Made by a program: the position numbers and the translations under genes. The notes beneath the pieces were generated by a model, which was not told the origin of the DNA, did not search any database, and worked only from the letters and a program-made list of their open reading frames with translations. 64,000 bases of DNA from Coniella vitis (Eukaryota > Ascomycota > Sordariomycetes > Diaporthales > Schizoparmaceae). Positions 12,601 to 23,327 of this stretch are shown here, piece after piece (the first letter of the stretch is position 1; every line of letters starts with the position of its first letter). Location: positions 2,666,001-2,730,000 of the forward strand of contig WUJK01000004.1 of NCBI GenBank assembly GCA_011317545.1, written 5' to 3'.

Positions 12601-13301
12601 TTGTCGGCATCATCACGGGTAACCCCACCGTCGACAATTACGGGCCCATGGAAGTCAAGAATTGGACGACTGGTGAGATTTGCTACATTGACTTCAAGCC
12701 GCGCGGGTGGAAAGAGTCGTCGGCGTACCAAATCACAGGCAAAGTCGTCGATGCATCGGGCCACGTGCGCATTTCGATCGGTGGACGATGGAATTCCAAA
12801 ATCTACGCACGCGTCACGCCTGGCTACGAGGCAACTGTCGAAGCACCCTCTGGTTCTTCAGGCAACGAGGCGGGATCCATCTACAAGGGTAACTTTAACG
12901 ATCCGACCAAGGCCTTCCTCATCTGGCAAGCCAATGAGCGGCCCAAGGGGATCCCCTTTAATCTCACACCGTTTGTGCTCACTTTTAACCACATTGATGA
13001 CAAATTGAGTCCATGGCTTCCACCGACGGATTCACGCTTGCGCCCCGACCAGCGTGCCATGGAGGAAGGCGACTATGATTTTGCGGCGACGGAGAAGAAC
13101 CGGCTCGAAGAGGCGCAGCGCGAGAGGCGGCGGCAGCGTGAGATGGTGGGCGAGGACTTTGTGCCTGCTTGGTTCAGCAAGGAAAAGTGTGAGATCACGG
13201 GTGAGGAGTATTGGAAGTTTAATGGAAAGTACTGGGCGCAGAGAGAGAAGGCCGGGCAGGGTGATGAGACGGCTTGGCAGGGATTGGAGAATATTTTCTG
13301 A
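9644..13301 (+). CDS. OSH1/OSH2: Long oxysterol-binding protein homologue (ANK-PH-FFAT-ORD)
   Basis: A lipid-transfer protein that moves sterol or PI4P between membranes at contact sites with the ER. Exons 9644-12043 and 12111-13301 join in phase 0 across a 67-bp intron (TGG|GTAAGT...TTTGTAG), giving 1196 aa. Domains in order: Ser/Pro-rich N-terminus; ankyrin repeats from about residue 100 (TILHLAIQ, DKDGNTPLHIAAIQG, GTLLHEAARR); PH domain at about 335-430 (MKGYLKKWTNYRKGYQLRWF...WFWALNNAI); acidic disordered linker; FFAT-type motif EVFFDAVD near 727, which would bind VAP proteins of the ER; and an ORD domain from about 800 with GILKSMIGKDMTKMTLP and the signature EQVSHHPP. This architecture is that of yeast Osh1/Osh2, and the length fits. 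The ATG at 9644 is the first in the frame. The frame stays open without ATG for 315 nt upstream, so an extra upstream exon cannot be excluded. Confidence 0.95.
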
Positions 13302-13993
13302 GAAAGCGGGCAAGAAGAGTCTGAAATGCTGGTGAGAGTTTATACATGAGTTATATCACCGACGATGGAGGTTGGTGGATTGCCGAAATGAAAACCCTAA
13401 TGGCATACTACTATATATATTCATCGTCGTCGTTTTTTTGGTTGGAAATCAGCGAAGGAGAACTTTGGGACAGATAAAAATCAACCAGGGAGTCGAATGG
13501 TAATTCAGATTGGAATATCACGAGGTGCGAACTGTGACAGCTAGAGCTCGAGTCTTCGGTTATGCAGCTGCTTACTGTGTACTATATGTGTACATTCCAG
13601 AGAGTTGATCTTTGAGGATGTTTGTTATCCAGACAAGCAATCTTCAGAACCCCCCCCCCCCCGCGGATTCTCTAACCCATTCTTACTCAGCACGCGAAAA
13701 TAACAAGATGAATCTGATTGAGTGATGGGTTTCTCCCAACTGCACCGTGTCCTTGTCTTGATAGGTGCCTAGAAAAAAATTCACAAAAGCCCAAATAAGA
13801 TCGTAGTAATTTTTTGCTTAGTTTGCTTACATCTTGTAGCATACAGCAAGTACGTACCCCAAGAACGTTCACAGCCATCCAACATGAGCCATCCTTCTCC
13901 ATCCAACGGTTCTTGCAATGGAAAAACAAGTGCCAACGACCCCACCCCGTCAACATCGCATTTTTATCGTTTTCGATAAGGTATCAAATCAAA
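13302..13993. other. Convergent 3' region between OSH and POP1
   Basis: It holds the 3' UTRs of two genes that face each other. There is a C13 run at 13650-13662. No coding content is seen. Confidence 0.45.
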
Positions 13994-16900
13994 TCAAATG
14001 ACTTCCCACCTACCAATCCAACCAATCGTCTCGCCCGCATTCCGCACCACACACACTCTTCCTTCGCCGTTCTTCCCACTCTTGTCGCGCACCAGCGCCT
14101 CCAACGCACGCTCAACAGAAAGAGACCCAATCGCTACGCCTCTGCCCTGTGCGAGGTTGAACTCGCCTTTGGTGACATATCCAATGAGGTCGTCTTCGTC
14201 GGGAACGAGGGGATGGTCTGCGTTGGTGGTGGCACCAAGGGTGTTCTCGGCGGCAGGCAGTGTGGATGTAGTGGGTATTGCTGTTGCCGTTGTTGTTGTT
14301 GTTACTGCTGGCACTGTCGCTGTTTTATTTGTGCCGGTCGATTTGGCTGTGGCGTGCTTCTCTGCTGCTGAGAACGGTGGGGGTGCCGGTGGGAAGGGGA
14401 CCTTGTTTGTGACCAGAGACTGCAACAATAAGCGTCTTTGCGTCTGTTGGTCTGCAACTACTGGTAAGCGCCTAGGTCTTTGATTGGTTGGGCGATCCGA
14501 ACAAGGTAGGGCGTTGTTTTTCGAGTTGGGCAGTTTGGCGAGCCACAGCTGGCGCAAGCTCGGTGGGAGCTGATTGAGTTTGGAGGGTGGGAACGTGGCT
14601 GGGACTTCGGGCTGTTTGGGGGTTGTTATTGGTGATGTTGAAGCATTCGCTGCGGTTGACGGAGTGGGCCTGCCTGCCGAGTCCGAAAGGGTTCCTTCTA
14701 GCGCAACAGGCGGTTGTGAGGTCGGCGTTGAAGGAAGACGGTAGATGCGGGCGCAAGGCTTTACGACACCACGGCCGGGAAAGGTTATCTTGACGGCGAC
14801 GATGGCATTGGGCGGTCGCTTCCGGGCTTCAGTTGCATCGGTGGGTGCTTCGGCAGCAGCCAAGAGTAGTGTATTGAAGGCTGTTTTGGAGAGATGGTGG
14901 ACCTGCGTCATGGGATGGGAGGATGTTTGCTCCTTTTTGGAAGCCTGCCTGCCTTCTTCGCCGCTGTTGGTTGGCTGCAGGGTACCATATACAACTGCAT
15001 CTGCGTCTGTCATTTCCACATCTTTGTCCTCGTCGACGCTTGCCATCATTGCCGTCTCATCGTCGGCTTGTTGCAGCCCAAACAGTCGCTCAAATTCACA
15101 CGCCCAGCCAAGCCCAATCTCACCTTTGCGTCCCGCGCCCAAGTCCAGCGTTTCCCACGCGACTCGCTTCGCCCTGGGTCTCCGCGCCCATTCGGCCTTG
15201 CGTTTCCGCCGTTGTTCAAGCTCCCACTGGGCACCAGCCTGGGTCCCAGGGTAGTCGCCTGGAAACCACGGCAGACCTCGTTCAAAGGCGACTTGTCGAA
15301 GCTCATCTAGGCCGCCGACGCGCGGATTGCCACCTGTGGAGAGCGGGTAGTGGACAAGACTGTACCATATAGGGAGGATACACTTCCATGGAGCCAGCAG
15401 CGTCCAGGTGGCCTGTGTGGATGGCTTAGAGCGAGAGGACAAGAGGATAATGGGAAAGGGAGGGTCGGCTTTGGTTATTCTCAGAGCTTGGCCGGGTGTC
15501 GGATTCGCGCCTTTGCGCCGGTTGAGAGCCTTTTGCGAGGGAAAACAAGACGCCGTGAACCTCGCATTGCGGTCAAAGAGGAGGAAAGGCCGAGGTGGTT
15601 CGTCGGGAGATTCTGCTGATAGCTCTGATTGGGTTGTTGATGCTTGCATAGCCCTTGGAGGATGGTGCAGGCGCGGGTCTTGAATGGAGAAGCCCAGGAC
15701 AGCATCGGATGCGAGAACAGCGCCACAAATGCTGGATTTGAGAGACACGAAGAGCGAGGCATGAGGTTCTTTGGTTTCTTCCTCTTGGTGATATGGGCGG
15801 ATTGAGCCCAGAATTGCTTCCAGCGCAGCTGGACCTGTGAGCTCGATGCTACCAATTTCGAATCGCAAGTCTTCAATGTAGACTCTTGGGGTTTCACGTT
15901 TGATCAACGTGGTCAAGTTGTTGAACACGTCAAGGAAGCATGAGGGATGCAGTCTAATATACACCTGTCGCTGGGGCTTCTGTGCGGATTGTGGTAGCTC
16001 CTCGGGGTTGTGTGAGGTATCAGGCGCAGACTCTGGGTTCCAAATGACTGTGCCAGGGCCAATGGGCTGCCGAATGTTGTCCTTTTCTTTGCTCAGCATA
16101 CCCGACCACTTCCGACGTCCTTGCCTCCACTTGAGACCCCGAGTATCCCACAGACTTTCATGAGACAGTCCCTGGGCCTTCAGGACCCGCTGAAGACCTG
16201 CCTCATGGCCATATAGGCCGATTGTGCTCATGTAGCTCATGTCCCAAATCATGGCACCTTTCACGGTGGATGCTCGGTGTGTCGGCCGGTAGACTTTTTC
16301 ATTGGGTGTCAGAGGGATGGCAAACCTCCAAAGCGGCTCCTTGGGAGGGGTCATCTTTGCTCGCTTTGCATGCCACAGATGTGTTGGCATCCAGGTCTTG
16401 TTGATTTGGCGCTTCCTGAATCTGGCTTTTGGCTTGGGCGGTTCATTGAGCAGGTTTCTCCGAATCTTGGGTCGTGCAGGCCTCGTCTTGATCAGCTGTT
16501 TGATGGCAGCCGACTCTCCCGCGTCCACTTGCATTGCTCCCTCACCATTCTTGGCACGTTCCTTAGCCTCTCTCAGCCTTCTCCGCTTCTTCTTCCCGGC
16601 CAAGATGCCCAGCCGTCGAGCAGCCTCGGCGCGAATTCGAGCTCTCGTCGTCTTTGGCTTCCTCCGCCGGGCCTCGACTTTGGGGGTGTTGTCATCCACC
16701 TGTTCCCTCCTTGCTCTAGGTCGTAGCCGCTTGGGTAGCTTCTTGACGTTGTGAGAGGCAGTGCGTCGACGCATACTCCGCGGAACTAGCTGAAAGGCGC
16801 GCCGATTGTTGGCGTTCTTGGAGGCGCTCATGCCGGCAGTCAGAGCACGAATTTCGTACTCGCGGGCCGAAAGGAAGGCCTGCAGGTCGAGGGAGCCATC

Positions 16901-17101
16901 CTTGAGGGCGGCATCAGCGGGCTGGGTGCGCAGAGAGCGCGCATCTTGGACCTTTGTGCGCTTGTGGCCGCGCGTGTTATTGTTGTTGTCTCTACCCTGC
17001 TGAGATTTGAACGAGGCTGCGTCTTGCTGTGTATGCGGGGTCTTTCGTTTTTTGGCCCCGGTGGATGCCTGGCCCGCCGAGGCTGAAGGCGGTGGAGCCA
17101 T
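13994..17101 (-). CDS. POP1: Ribonuclease P/MRP protein subunit Pop1
   Basis: The largest protein of nuclear RNase P (tRNA 5' maturation) and RNase MRP (rRNA processing); it binds and folds the catalytic RNA. It is a single exon of 1035 aa. I chose the ATG at 17101 (MAPPPSASAGQ), which precedes a basic stretch and then the Pop1 N-terminal domain from about residue 70: FLSAREYEIRALTAGMS, SHNVKKLPKRLRPRARRE, INKTWMPTHLWHAKRAKM and WRFAIPLTPNEK. The POPLD segment lies at about 560-630 (WTLLAPWKCILPIWYSLVHY, GLPWFPGDYPGTQAG), and the C-terminal domain ends with GYVTKGEFNLAQGRG and IGWIGRWEV. A low-complexity Thr/Ala/Pro region at about 870-970 is probably disordered. The frame continues open upstream of 17101 for about 96 codons but without ATG. 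POP1 is convergent with OSH and divergent from the NT-C2 gene. Confidence 0.95.
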   Translation of the reverse strand: MAPPPSASAGQASTGAKKRKTPHTQQDAASFKSQQGRDNNNNTRGHKRTKVQDARSLRTQPADAALKDGSLDLQAFLSAREYEIRALTAGMSASKNANNRRAFQLVPRSMRRRTASHNVKKLPKRLRPRARREQVDDNTPKVEARRRKPKTTRARIRAEAARRLGILAGKKKRRRLREAKERAKNGEGAMQVDAGESAAIKQLIKTRPARPKIRRNLLNEPPKPKARFRKRQINKTWMPTHLWHAKRAKMTPPKEPLWRFAIPLTPNEKVYRPTHRASTVKGAMIWDMSYMSTIGLYGHEAGLQRVLKAQGLSHESLWDTRGLKWRQGRRKWSGMLSKEKDNIRQPIGPGTVIWNPESAPDTSHNPEELPQSAQKPQRQVYIRLHPSCFLDVFNNLTTLIKRETPRVYIEDLRFEIGSIELTGPAALEAILGSIRPYHQEEETKEPHASLFVSLKSSICGAVLASDAVLGFSIQDPRLHHPPRAMQASTTQSELSAESPDEPPRPFLLFDRNARFTASCFPSQKALNRRKGANPTPGQALRITKADPPFPIILLSSRSKPSTQATWTLLAPWKCILPIWYSLVHYPLSTGGNPRVGGLDELRQVAFERGLPWFPGDYPGTQAGAQWELEQRRKRKAEWARRPRAKRVAWETLDLGAGRKGEIGLGWACEFERLFGLQQADDETAMMASVDEDKDVEMTDADAVVYGTLQPTNSGEEGRQASKKEQTSSHPMTQVHHLSKTAFNTLLLAAAEAPTDATEARKRPPNAIVAVKITFPGRGVVKPCARIYRLPSTPTSQPPVALEGTLSDSAGRPTPSTAANASTSPITTPKQPEVPATFPPSKLNQLPPSLRQLWLAKLPNSKNNALPCSDRPTNQRPRRLPVVADQQTQRRLLLQSLVTNKVPFPPAPPPFSAAEKHATAKSTGTNKTATVPAVTTTTTATAIPTTSTLPAAENTLGATTNADHPLVPDEDDLIGYVTKGEFNLAQGRGVAIGSLSVERALEALVRDKSGKNGEGRVCVVRNAGETIGWIGRWEVI

Positions 17102-17307
17102 GCGTGTTGTAGTGATTTCTGTGGTGTTTGTTTGCCGCTGCCAGGTGAGTTGGGGTTTTGCGTCTTGATGGGCGAAAAAAGCATTGTGAAGTGATCGCGA
17201 TATGCATGTGAGTGAGCTAGTGCCACTCCCGGGGCGTGGCTTTGGTGGTTTGCAGCAGCATTGCATAAGTATTTCACTGAGACGGGGCAGATTGCCGGCA
17301 GGGTTCG

Positions 17308-17341
17308 GGTACCTGGGTACCCAGGCACAGGTACTTGGGTA
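17308..17341. repeat. GTAC-rich repeated block upstream of POP1
   Basis: Four GTAC cores are spaced within about 34 bp, two of them as GGTACC inside GGGTACC-type palindromes. It lies about 210-240 bp upstream of the POP1 start, next to a TACATAGTA motif. Confidence 0.5.
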
Positions 17342-17346
17342 CGCTT

Positions 17347-17355
17347 TACATAGTA
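17347..17355 (-). promoter_or_regulatory. Single TACTATGTA motif (minus orientation)
   Basis: An exact copy of the recurrent intergenic 9-mer, read as TACATAGTA on the plus strand, about 246 bp upstream of POP1. Its function is inferred only. Confidence 0.3.
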
Positions 17356-18587
17356 GCGTGCTGCCGTAGCAGTGCAGGGTGTACGTCAACTAAATATTAC
17401 TATGGTGGCAAGCTGGGGTGCTTTCAGTGGGCTGACAGGGCCTGGCTTGGCGGCGTCGATGACCTGGAGCAGCAAGTACATACTAGGAAATGGCAGTGCT
17501 GTGCGTCAGCAGGGCCAGGCGGATGATGGCCTCTTCCTTCTCGCGCTGCAATTGTTTGCCGACTTGTGCTTCCGTTGGCTCTTCTTGCGCGCTAATATTC
17601 GGAATCAATACCACCATCACCACCACCGCGAACCCTTTTTTTGATGGGAAACTCTTGAACGTGCCATGCCTGCATTCGCCGGCATAACACGGGAGTAATC
17701 AAACGCAAGTGGGTGAGCAAATCGCATTGTACCTTTCTGCAATTGTGCTCCACACGGCATTAAACCGCCCAGTCGGTTCTCTGCAACTGCTTATTTCTGG
17801 CTCCGCGATGTGATTACGGCTGGCTTGTTTCGTCCTCAGGGGGAACTAACATTTGATGCCGTGCAGTCGGGGGCTTTTTCTCTTGTTCCTGTTCTTTGTA
17901 ACCAATACTGGCCGCATCTGCTCTCGTCCTGCTGTACTGGAGGCCTCGAAAAGCGCAGCAACATTAGCCTGTCACGCAATTGTTTCATTCTGCCTGAATC
18001 CCATCTATCTGATCTCTCAATCGGCATCGCTCGCGCTGGGCCCAGCAAAAGAGTCCAGACCCGGCTACGTTGTTCCGGGGGCTGCTCGCGGCGCTTTGGG
18101 ATTGACCGACCGGCCGCGCGTGTGGCATTACGGAGCATTAGCAAGCACCCGTCCGAAGCCAGCTTAGCCTTGTCGCCCCAGCACTCGAACCGACCATAGT
18201 ACTTACTATACACGCGGCTGATAAGCTCGTGGGCACGTAGCGTCAGGCAGGGCTGTGTGTCCAAGAACGTGTGCGCGCGCGTGTGTGTGAGAGAGAGAGA
18301 GACTCGAGGGGTGAGAAGGGGTGAGAAGATGGCACACCTCAGTAAGCCTCACTCTCAAAAGTCTCATCCGGCCGCTCCTCTGTCGCTCATCATCTTACTC
18401 CCCATTCCACCGTCTTCCAACATTCCCGCCGATTCTCTCACCTGCCGTGCTGGCCATTCACTCGCTGATTGCGTCATTGCCTGCGTTCGTCTCTTGCAAC
18501 GCCCTCTTTCCTCCGTGACCTGCTTCATACTTCCCAGATCATGACCTTGGCCTCACTCAACACCGTCTGCGTATCGTCGTGGCTAAT

Positions 18588-20513
18588 ATGAACCTGCATT
18601 TGCTGCCAATAGTCAACAAGGCTCGAAGGGTAGGTCGTCACGCCCTTTCCGCGTCTCCCGAAGCGCCTCGGCTTTATCTGCACCTGCATTGCTAACTCAC
18701 GCTCGCCAGCCAAAATTCGATCTTCACCTCAAGGTAAACCATACAATCCTCCTCTTGCTCTCTTGCTATCGCCAAGCTTTTTTTTCATCGCTCCAAGAGA
18801 TGCTGTGCGCTGACTTGACCAAAGATCTACGACCTCAATAACGTGCCACTCGTCCAGGGCGCCTCGCACATAAAATGGCATCTTCCTCACTCCATTCACA
18901 GCGACCATCGCGGCCGCACTCCAAAGTGCCCCATCGCCAAACATCGCGTCGAGTACAACTATGGCAAGATCATCCCGCTGCGCATCGCCATCGACAAGAA
19001 CAACAACTTGTGCGAATGTCCCATTGAGTTTGAGGTCATCCAGGAATTCTCCACCGCACCCTCATCCTCGGGCGGAGCTGGAGGCGCCGGCGGCTCTGGG
19101 GCTGGAGGCGCTGCTGGGGGCGGTCGCGAAGAGAGGATCACCCTTGGCCGTCTCACCCTCAACCTGGCCGAGTATGTCGAGGAAAGCGAGTCGTTTGCCC
19201 GGGACTTACTTCTCCGCCCGTCACGCCGGACCCCTGCCCCATCGATCAATCCATCCACCACAAAGTCTTCGGGCCAGGCTCATGGTCACGCTCGTACGCG
19301 CTCTGGCCTGTCAACTTCAGCACCAATCACACCTAGTGATGCAAACAGTCCCGCAACCCCTAGAACTTCTGGCGACGATATCAGCCCTACTTCAACTGAT
19401 CCGCAGCAGCAGCAGCAGCAGCAGCAACAGCAACAGCAACAACCGGCCCCGCCGTTCGAGGCAGCCTACGTTGAAGACGGTGTCATCAGACGCTACCTCA
19501 TGACCGAGTCCAAAATCAATAGCACTCTCAAAATCGGCATCCTTATGATCCAGGTTGATGGCGAACGCAATTACATTGCTCCACCTCTCAAAACCGCCCC
19601 TGTCTTTGGCGGTATTACGGGCATCGCAGGGGGTAGCGGTGGCCGGGGTACATCCTCCTCCGATAGCCTCCACAACAGCAACAGCGACTTCAGTCAGCAC
19701 TTTCAAGATACCCTACCAGACCATGACGCTGCCAGCATCCATGCGCAGTTCTCCAACGCCACAAGCAGCGGGAAATCGAACCGCGATCTGTACGAGCTGC
19801 AGGACATGTACCGCCGCGCGCTTGCCGCATCCTGGGCAGGACACCCACATGAGCTCCCGGCTGACGATTGCATCGAGGACATTTTCCAAGGTGGCGATGG
19901 GTTTGGGCCTGAGGGCGCTGATTATTATGCCAGCGGTGGTGGTAGTGGCGCTCTACCCGGAGACGTTACACCGCGCGGCCACGGTCATGGCGGCCATGCT
20001 CGCAGAACGAGCAGAAGCAGTAACATGGTCCGCGACAGCAGTACATCACGTGCCTCCAAGCTCCGACGCGGCGACAGCGGGTCATCCACTGGCGGAATTG
20101 AGGAGTTCCTCCATCCAGGCGGAGCAGCGGCCGGTAGCGGCTATGGTCGAATGAACAACACGAACCGCGGGCTGGGCGGAATGTTGAGCAGTAGTAGGAA
20201 AAACAGCCATCATAACCGCCACGGCAGCGGCGAGAGCAACTACAGTGGACTATCTGGTTATCATCACCATGGCGGAGGAGGGCATCAATTCCGGTCGCAG
20301 TACAGCGCGCAATCACACCGGGATCGGAGCAAGGACAGTGAGCGGGGTAGCCCGCGTCGAGGTTTGCAGCAGCGCAGTGGGAGCATAACGAGTCTGGCTA
20401 ACACGATCGAAAGCGAGCGCGGGAGGAGCGGGTTCAAGAGTACGCGCGAGGTGAATGAGTGGGACATGAGGGACGATTTGGTGGCGTGGAAGTTGCCTGG
20501 GACGACGGCCTGA
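18588..20513 (+). CDS. NT-C2 domain protein (EEIG1/EHBP1-type N-terminal C2)
   Basis: Proteins of this family carry an N-terminal C2-like domain thought to bind membranes; the fungal members are poorly characterised. Three exons fit: 18588-18629 (14 codons), a 24-nt microexon 18710-18733 (PKFDLHLK) and 18825-20513, all in phase 0, giving 584 aa. The NT-C2 fold reads PKFDLHLK-IYDLNNVPL, HIKWHLPHS, HRGRTPKCPI, PLRIAIDKNNNL, ITLGRLTLNLAEYVE, then RRYLMTESKINSTLKIGI. A Gly-rich loop interrupts the domain near residue 92-110 and a poly-Gln stretch lies near 208-220. The C-terminal 300 residues are Ser/Gly/His/Arg-rich and look disordered. The microexon rests on good continuity with the family (KFDLHLK before IYDL). 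The first exon is the least certain part. Confidence 0.85.
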
Positions 20514-21321
20514 TGTTAAGACAGGGGGCGTTCTGTATTCAGCTTTTCTTTGGTGTAGAAATTGGTGTATTATTGCTGTGAGCTTTTGTATAACTATGGG
20601 GTGGTTGGTTGGACTGGGTTGATGGCAAAGGGTGGAGAAGGGCAAATTATCTCGGGAAATCGGGGCATATTGGAGTTATTGTCATGAAAGTAGCCTTGTT
20701 TCCCTGCCAGCTGGAGCGTAACTGTTATATTAGCTTCTTCCAACTTTGTCTCAGAGTCTTTGACACTGCTTCCTTGAGTATGTATTCGTATGGGACATGA
20801 TGAGATTAAACCAGGCTTTCTCTTCTATCAGGGACAATCCACCGGCGCCTGTGCGTGCCACTCCATCCAGAATTCCTTTCACAATCCATGGTGCTGCGTG
20901 ACCGGTCTCTGCCCACAACAGCGCCCAAGTGGTCGGTCCATGATCAAATGAAGGCCGAGGGCCCGATATCAACCCCCAACCCCCCCGCCCGGGCCCCTCA
21001 CTGTCAAACCACATACAGGAGTATTGCCAGGAATGGGGACCCTTTTAACGGCGGCGTCGTCGTCGTCTCGGGCAATACTATTTTCTGGCCACTCTTTTTC
21101 GGGTTGCTGCTGTTATCACGTCACCCTCATGCCTCTTTGCTTCTTGATGTAACCGCCTATCCAGCCAGGCCATGAACAGCCCCGACAGTATCCTTCGCCC
21201 ATAATTCACTTTCCCCAATCAACGTCTTTACGGGCTATCATGGCACGAGTAGCGCAAACACGTTTTTTGCAGTTATTGAGAAAAGTAAAGAAGAGTTTCT
21301 ACAGCCTCCTCAATTCTAAAC
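20514..21321. other. Convergent 3' region between NT-C2 gene and NUP57
   Basis: 3' UTRs of two genes facing each other. Short open frames are present on both strands; none has recognisable content. The plus-strand frame beginning near 21240 runs antisense into the last NUP57 exon and is taken as chance. Confidence 0.4.
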
Positions 21322-22366
21322 TCAAACAGCCTGTTTCGCCTTCAGGCTCGGATGGCTCTTTTCGTAATCATCAAAGTCCTTCTTCATCAGCTCGCATTCC
21401 TTTCGCAGGTGCTGTAGTTGCTTCTCGTAGTCTTCGACAATCTATGTCACGCAAATGGGTTAGCAAGAAAAAATAAACATCAACAATCAGACCAAAAATT
21501 GCCTGGCGTTTGTTAGAGACTCACCTTCTTAACCTTTGCCTCCACCTCGCCATCCAAGCCGGAATCTTCAGACCAACCCTTCTTGGCCAGCTCGTCCTTC
21601 AAGAACTGCGCCTGCTCCCGCAAAAAGATCAGCCGACTCCATAACTCGTCTAGCCTAGCATTCACCGCCGGGTCCTGCACGGCTCTCTCCATGCCCTCGA
21701 GCTTTTGTCGCAACTCATCCTCATCCGCCGACAGTGCATAGCCCCGATTGCGCAGCACTTGCACTTTCCTCGCAATGACCAAGGTACGCCGTCGCAGCAC
21801 CTCGTGTTTGCGGCGGGCCTCCATCATCTTGACGCTCCAATCGAGGTCGTGCTTGCTAAGAATGGCGTCGAGGCAGTTGTTAATCTCGTGCAGGCGCTGG
21901 TTGTAGATGCTTATCACGTTACGCTGCGTCTTGAGGCGGTCGGCAATGGCAGTAAAGCCCGACGCGAGCACGGGCATCATGCCTGGCGCGGGCTTGTTTT
22001 GCAGGGCTTCTTCCCATTCTTTGGGGTTGTCGTTGGGACCTGGGTGAAAGAAGGGCACAATGGCTTCGTCGACCTTGTTGTAAAAGTAGTGCTTGAAGAC
22101 ACAGTCGGGGTGTTGGGGGTTCCACTTGTCGATGACAGACGTCAGGCGCTGCTGGACGATCTTGTCGCCTGTTGGGATGGAGAGTTTTAGCTGAGAACAA
22201 GATCGAACGAGTCCGGAAATAGCTGGATAGTACAAGAAACGCGCAAGGGAAGTAGTATATAAGAAAACGTACTATAAGTGACGCCTCCTTGAAGTTGTAA
22301 AGACGCAGCGGGATTGGACTGCGACTGGCCCAGGAAGGAGAGGCCCAACGAGGGAGCTGGTTGTTG

Positions 22367-22424
<58 letters not shown>

Positions 22425-22594
22425 GTCTGGTTGCTTGACGTTGCTGCGGGTTGGCCGAACAGGCCTAGAGACGGCGCGGGCTGTTGTTGCTGTGTGGTAG
22501 TTGTGGTGGTTGACTGTCCGAATGGGTTGGAGGATGCGGTGGTGGTGTTGCCGAATAACGACGGCGCACCCGCCGGTCTACCAAACAATGACAT
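21322..22594 (-). CDS. NUP57: FG nucleoporin Nup57/Nup54
   Basis: A component of the central-channel Nsp1-Nup57-Nup49 (Nup62-Nup54-Nup58) complex that forms the permeability barrier of the nuclear pore. Exons 22594-22273, 22168-21525 and 21441-21322 join in frame (phases 1 and 0), giving 361 aa. The N-terminal FG part has SLFGRP, SLFGNT, NPFGQS and LGLFGQP repeats and a tract of about 20 Gln. The conserved Nup54 body begins right after intron 1 (DKIVQQRLTSVIDKWNPQHP, FKHYFYNKVDE, EWEEALQNKPAPG), followed by coiled-coil helices (RLHEINNCLDAILSKHDL, RRKHEVLRRRTLVIARKVQV). The last exon adds IVEDYEKQLQHLRKECELMK. The exon 2 acceptor is CCAACAG; an earlier AG would break the frame. The gene is head-to-head with NDUFA8. 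Confidence 0.9.
22358..22421. repeat. CAG/CAA (poly-Gln) repeat in NUP57 exon 1
   Basis: A run of CTG with some TTG on the plus strand, read as CAG/CAA on the coding strand, encoding about 20 consecutive Gln between two FG repeats. Confidence 0.9.
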
Positions 22595-23327
22595 CGTGGG
22601 GGTGAAGAGAGAATCGCGTCGTTGGGGTGTTTCTGGTCGTGAGCTGTCAAGATAGGGGAGGGCAGGCCAGGCCAACTGTGAGCGTAGAAGTCCAAGTTGT
22701 GAGCGAGTGGCGCAGAGAAGTTGTCCAGCGATGAAGGTAAACAAAGAATATCAAATCACGTTGATGCGCGCCAGACAAACGCCAGAAGCAGGTCGCGGTG
22801 TGAGAGGATGGGCGTGTGGAGAACAATGGGTCAAGCCTTTGAATTGCGGTTGCGCCTGACGAGAGGGGAAAAGAAGAGCAAGGCCGTGAAGTTGAGCAGG
22901 GTCTTGAGGTACGATTGTGGTCTTTGAATGAGGCGGCATTGACTGGCGCGGTGGGTTGCGCGAAGTCGCAGTCAAGTGTTGCTGCTGGATAGCCGCGCAG
23001 GCGCTTTTGGCGGGCAGTTCCAGCACCAGCACCAGCAGCAAGAAAAATAAAATGGCCCAAGCTCGGCAAAGCAACGCAGCAACCCCTGCAAGTTGCAGAG
23101 CTGCAGAGACATGGGCTAAGGTAAACTCTACCGTCGCCGGCCTGCCGGCTTACCAAAGAAATGCTGCGACCAATTACGCACACGCCAATCCCGTTACCAA
23201 ACCGACCTCACCTCAAGCTGCCCGCCGCCGCCGCCGCTGCTATTCACGGGTTGACGACAGCTTCGGTCCACACCTCCGACCACGATACAATTCCACCACT
23301 TGCCGAACATCTCCACACTCTCTCAAG
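22595..23327. promoter_or_regulatory. Bidirectional promoter region NUP57/NDUFA8
   Basis: The two start codons are 733 bp apart on opposite strands with no gene between, so both promoters must lie here. A (CCG)-rich patch near 23221-23240 is visible. I could not assign a TATA box. Confidence 0.5.

Larger units (their letters stand above)
17102..18587. other. Divergent intergenic region, POP1 to NT-C2 gene
   Basis: Close to POP1 there is a GTAC-rich block at 17308-17341 in which GGTACC/GGTACT units repeat, followed by one TACATAGTA motif (17347-17355). Close to the NT-C2 gene there is a short GT/GA dinucleotide patch (about 18270-18301) and a CT-rich leader. No gene is seen. Confidence 0.45.

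Noticed and set aside
17102..17389. Upstream extension of the POP1 frame by 96 codons
   Set aside because: It begins at TTG, has no conserved content, and the ATG at 17101 directly precedes the usual basic N-terminus.
21240..21476. 78-codon plus-strand open frame
   Set aside because: It is antisense to the last NUP57 exon, whose coding sense (IVEDYEKQLQHLRK) is clear.
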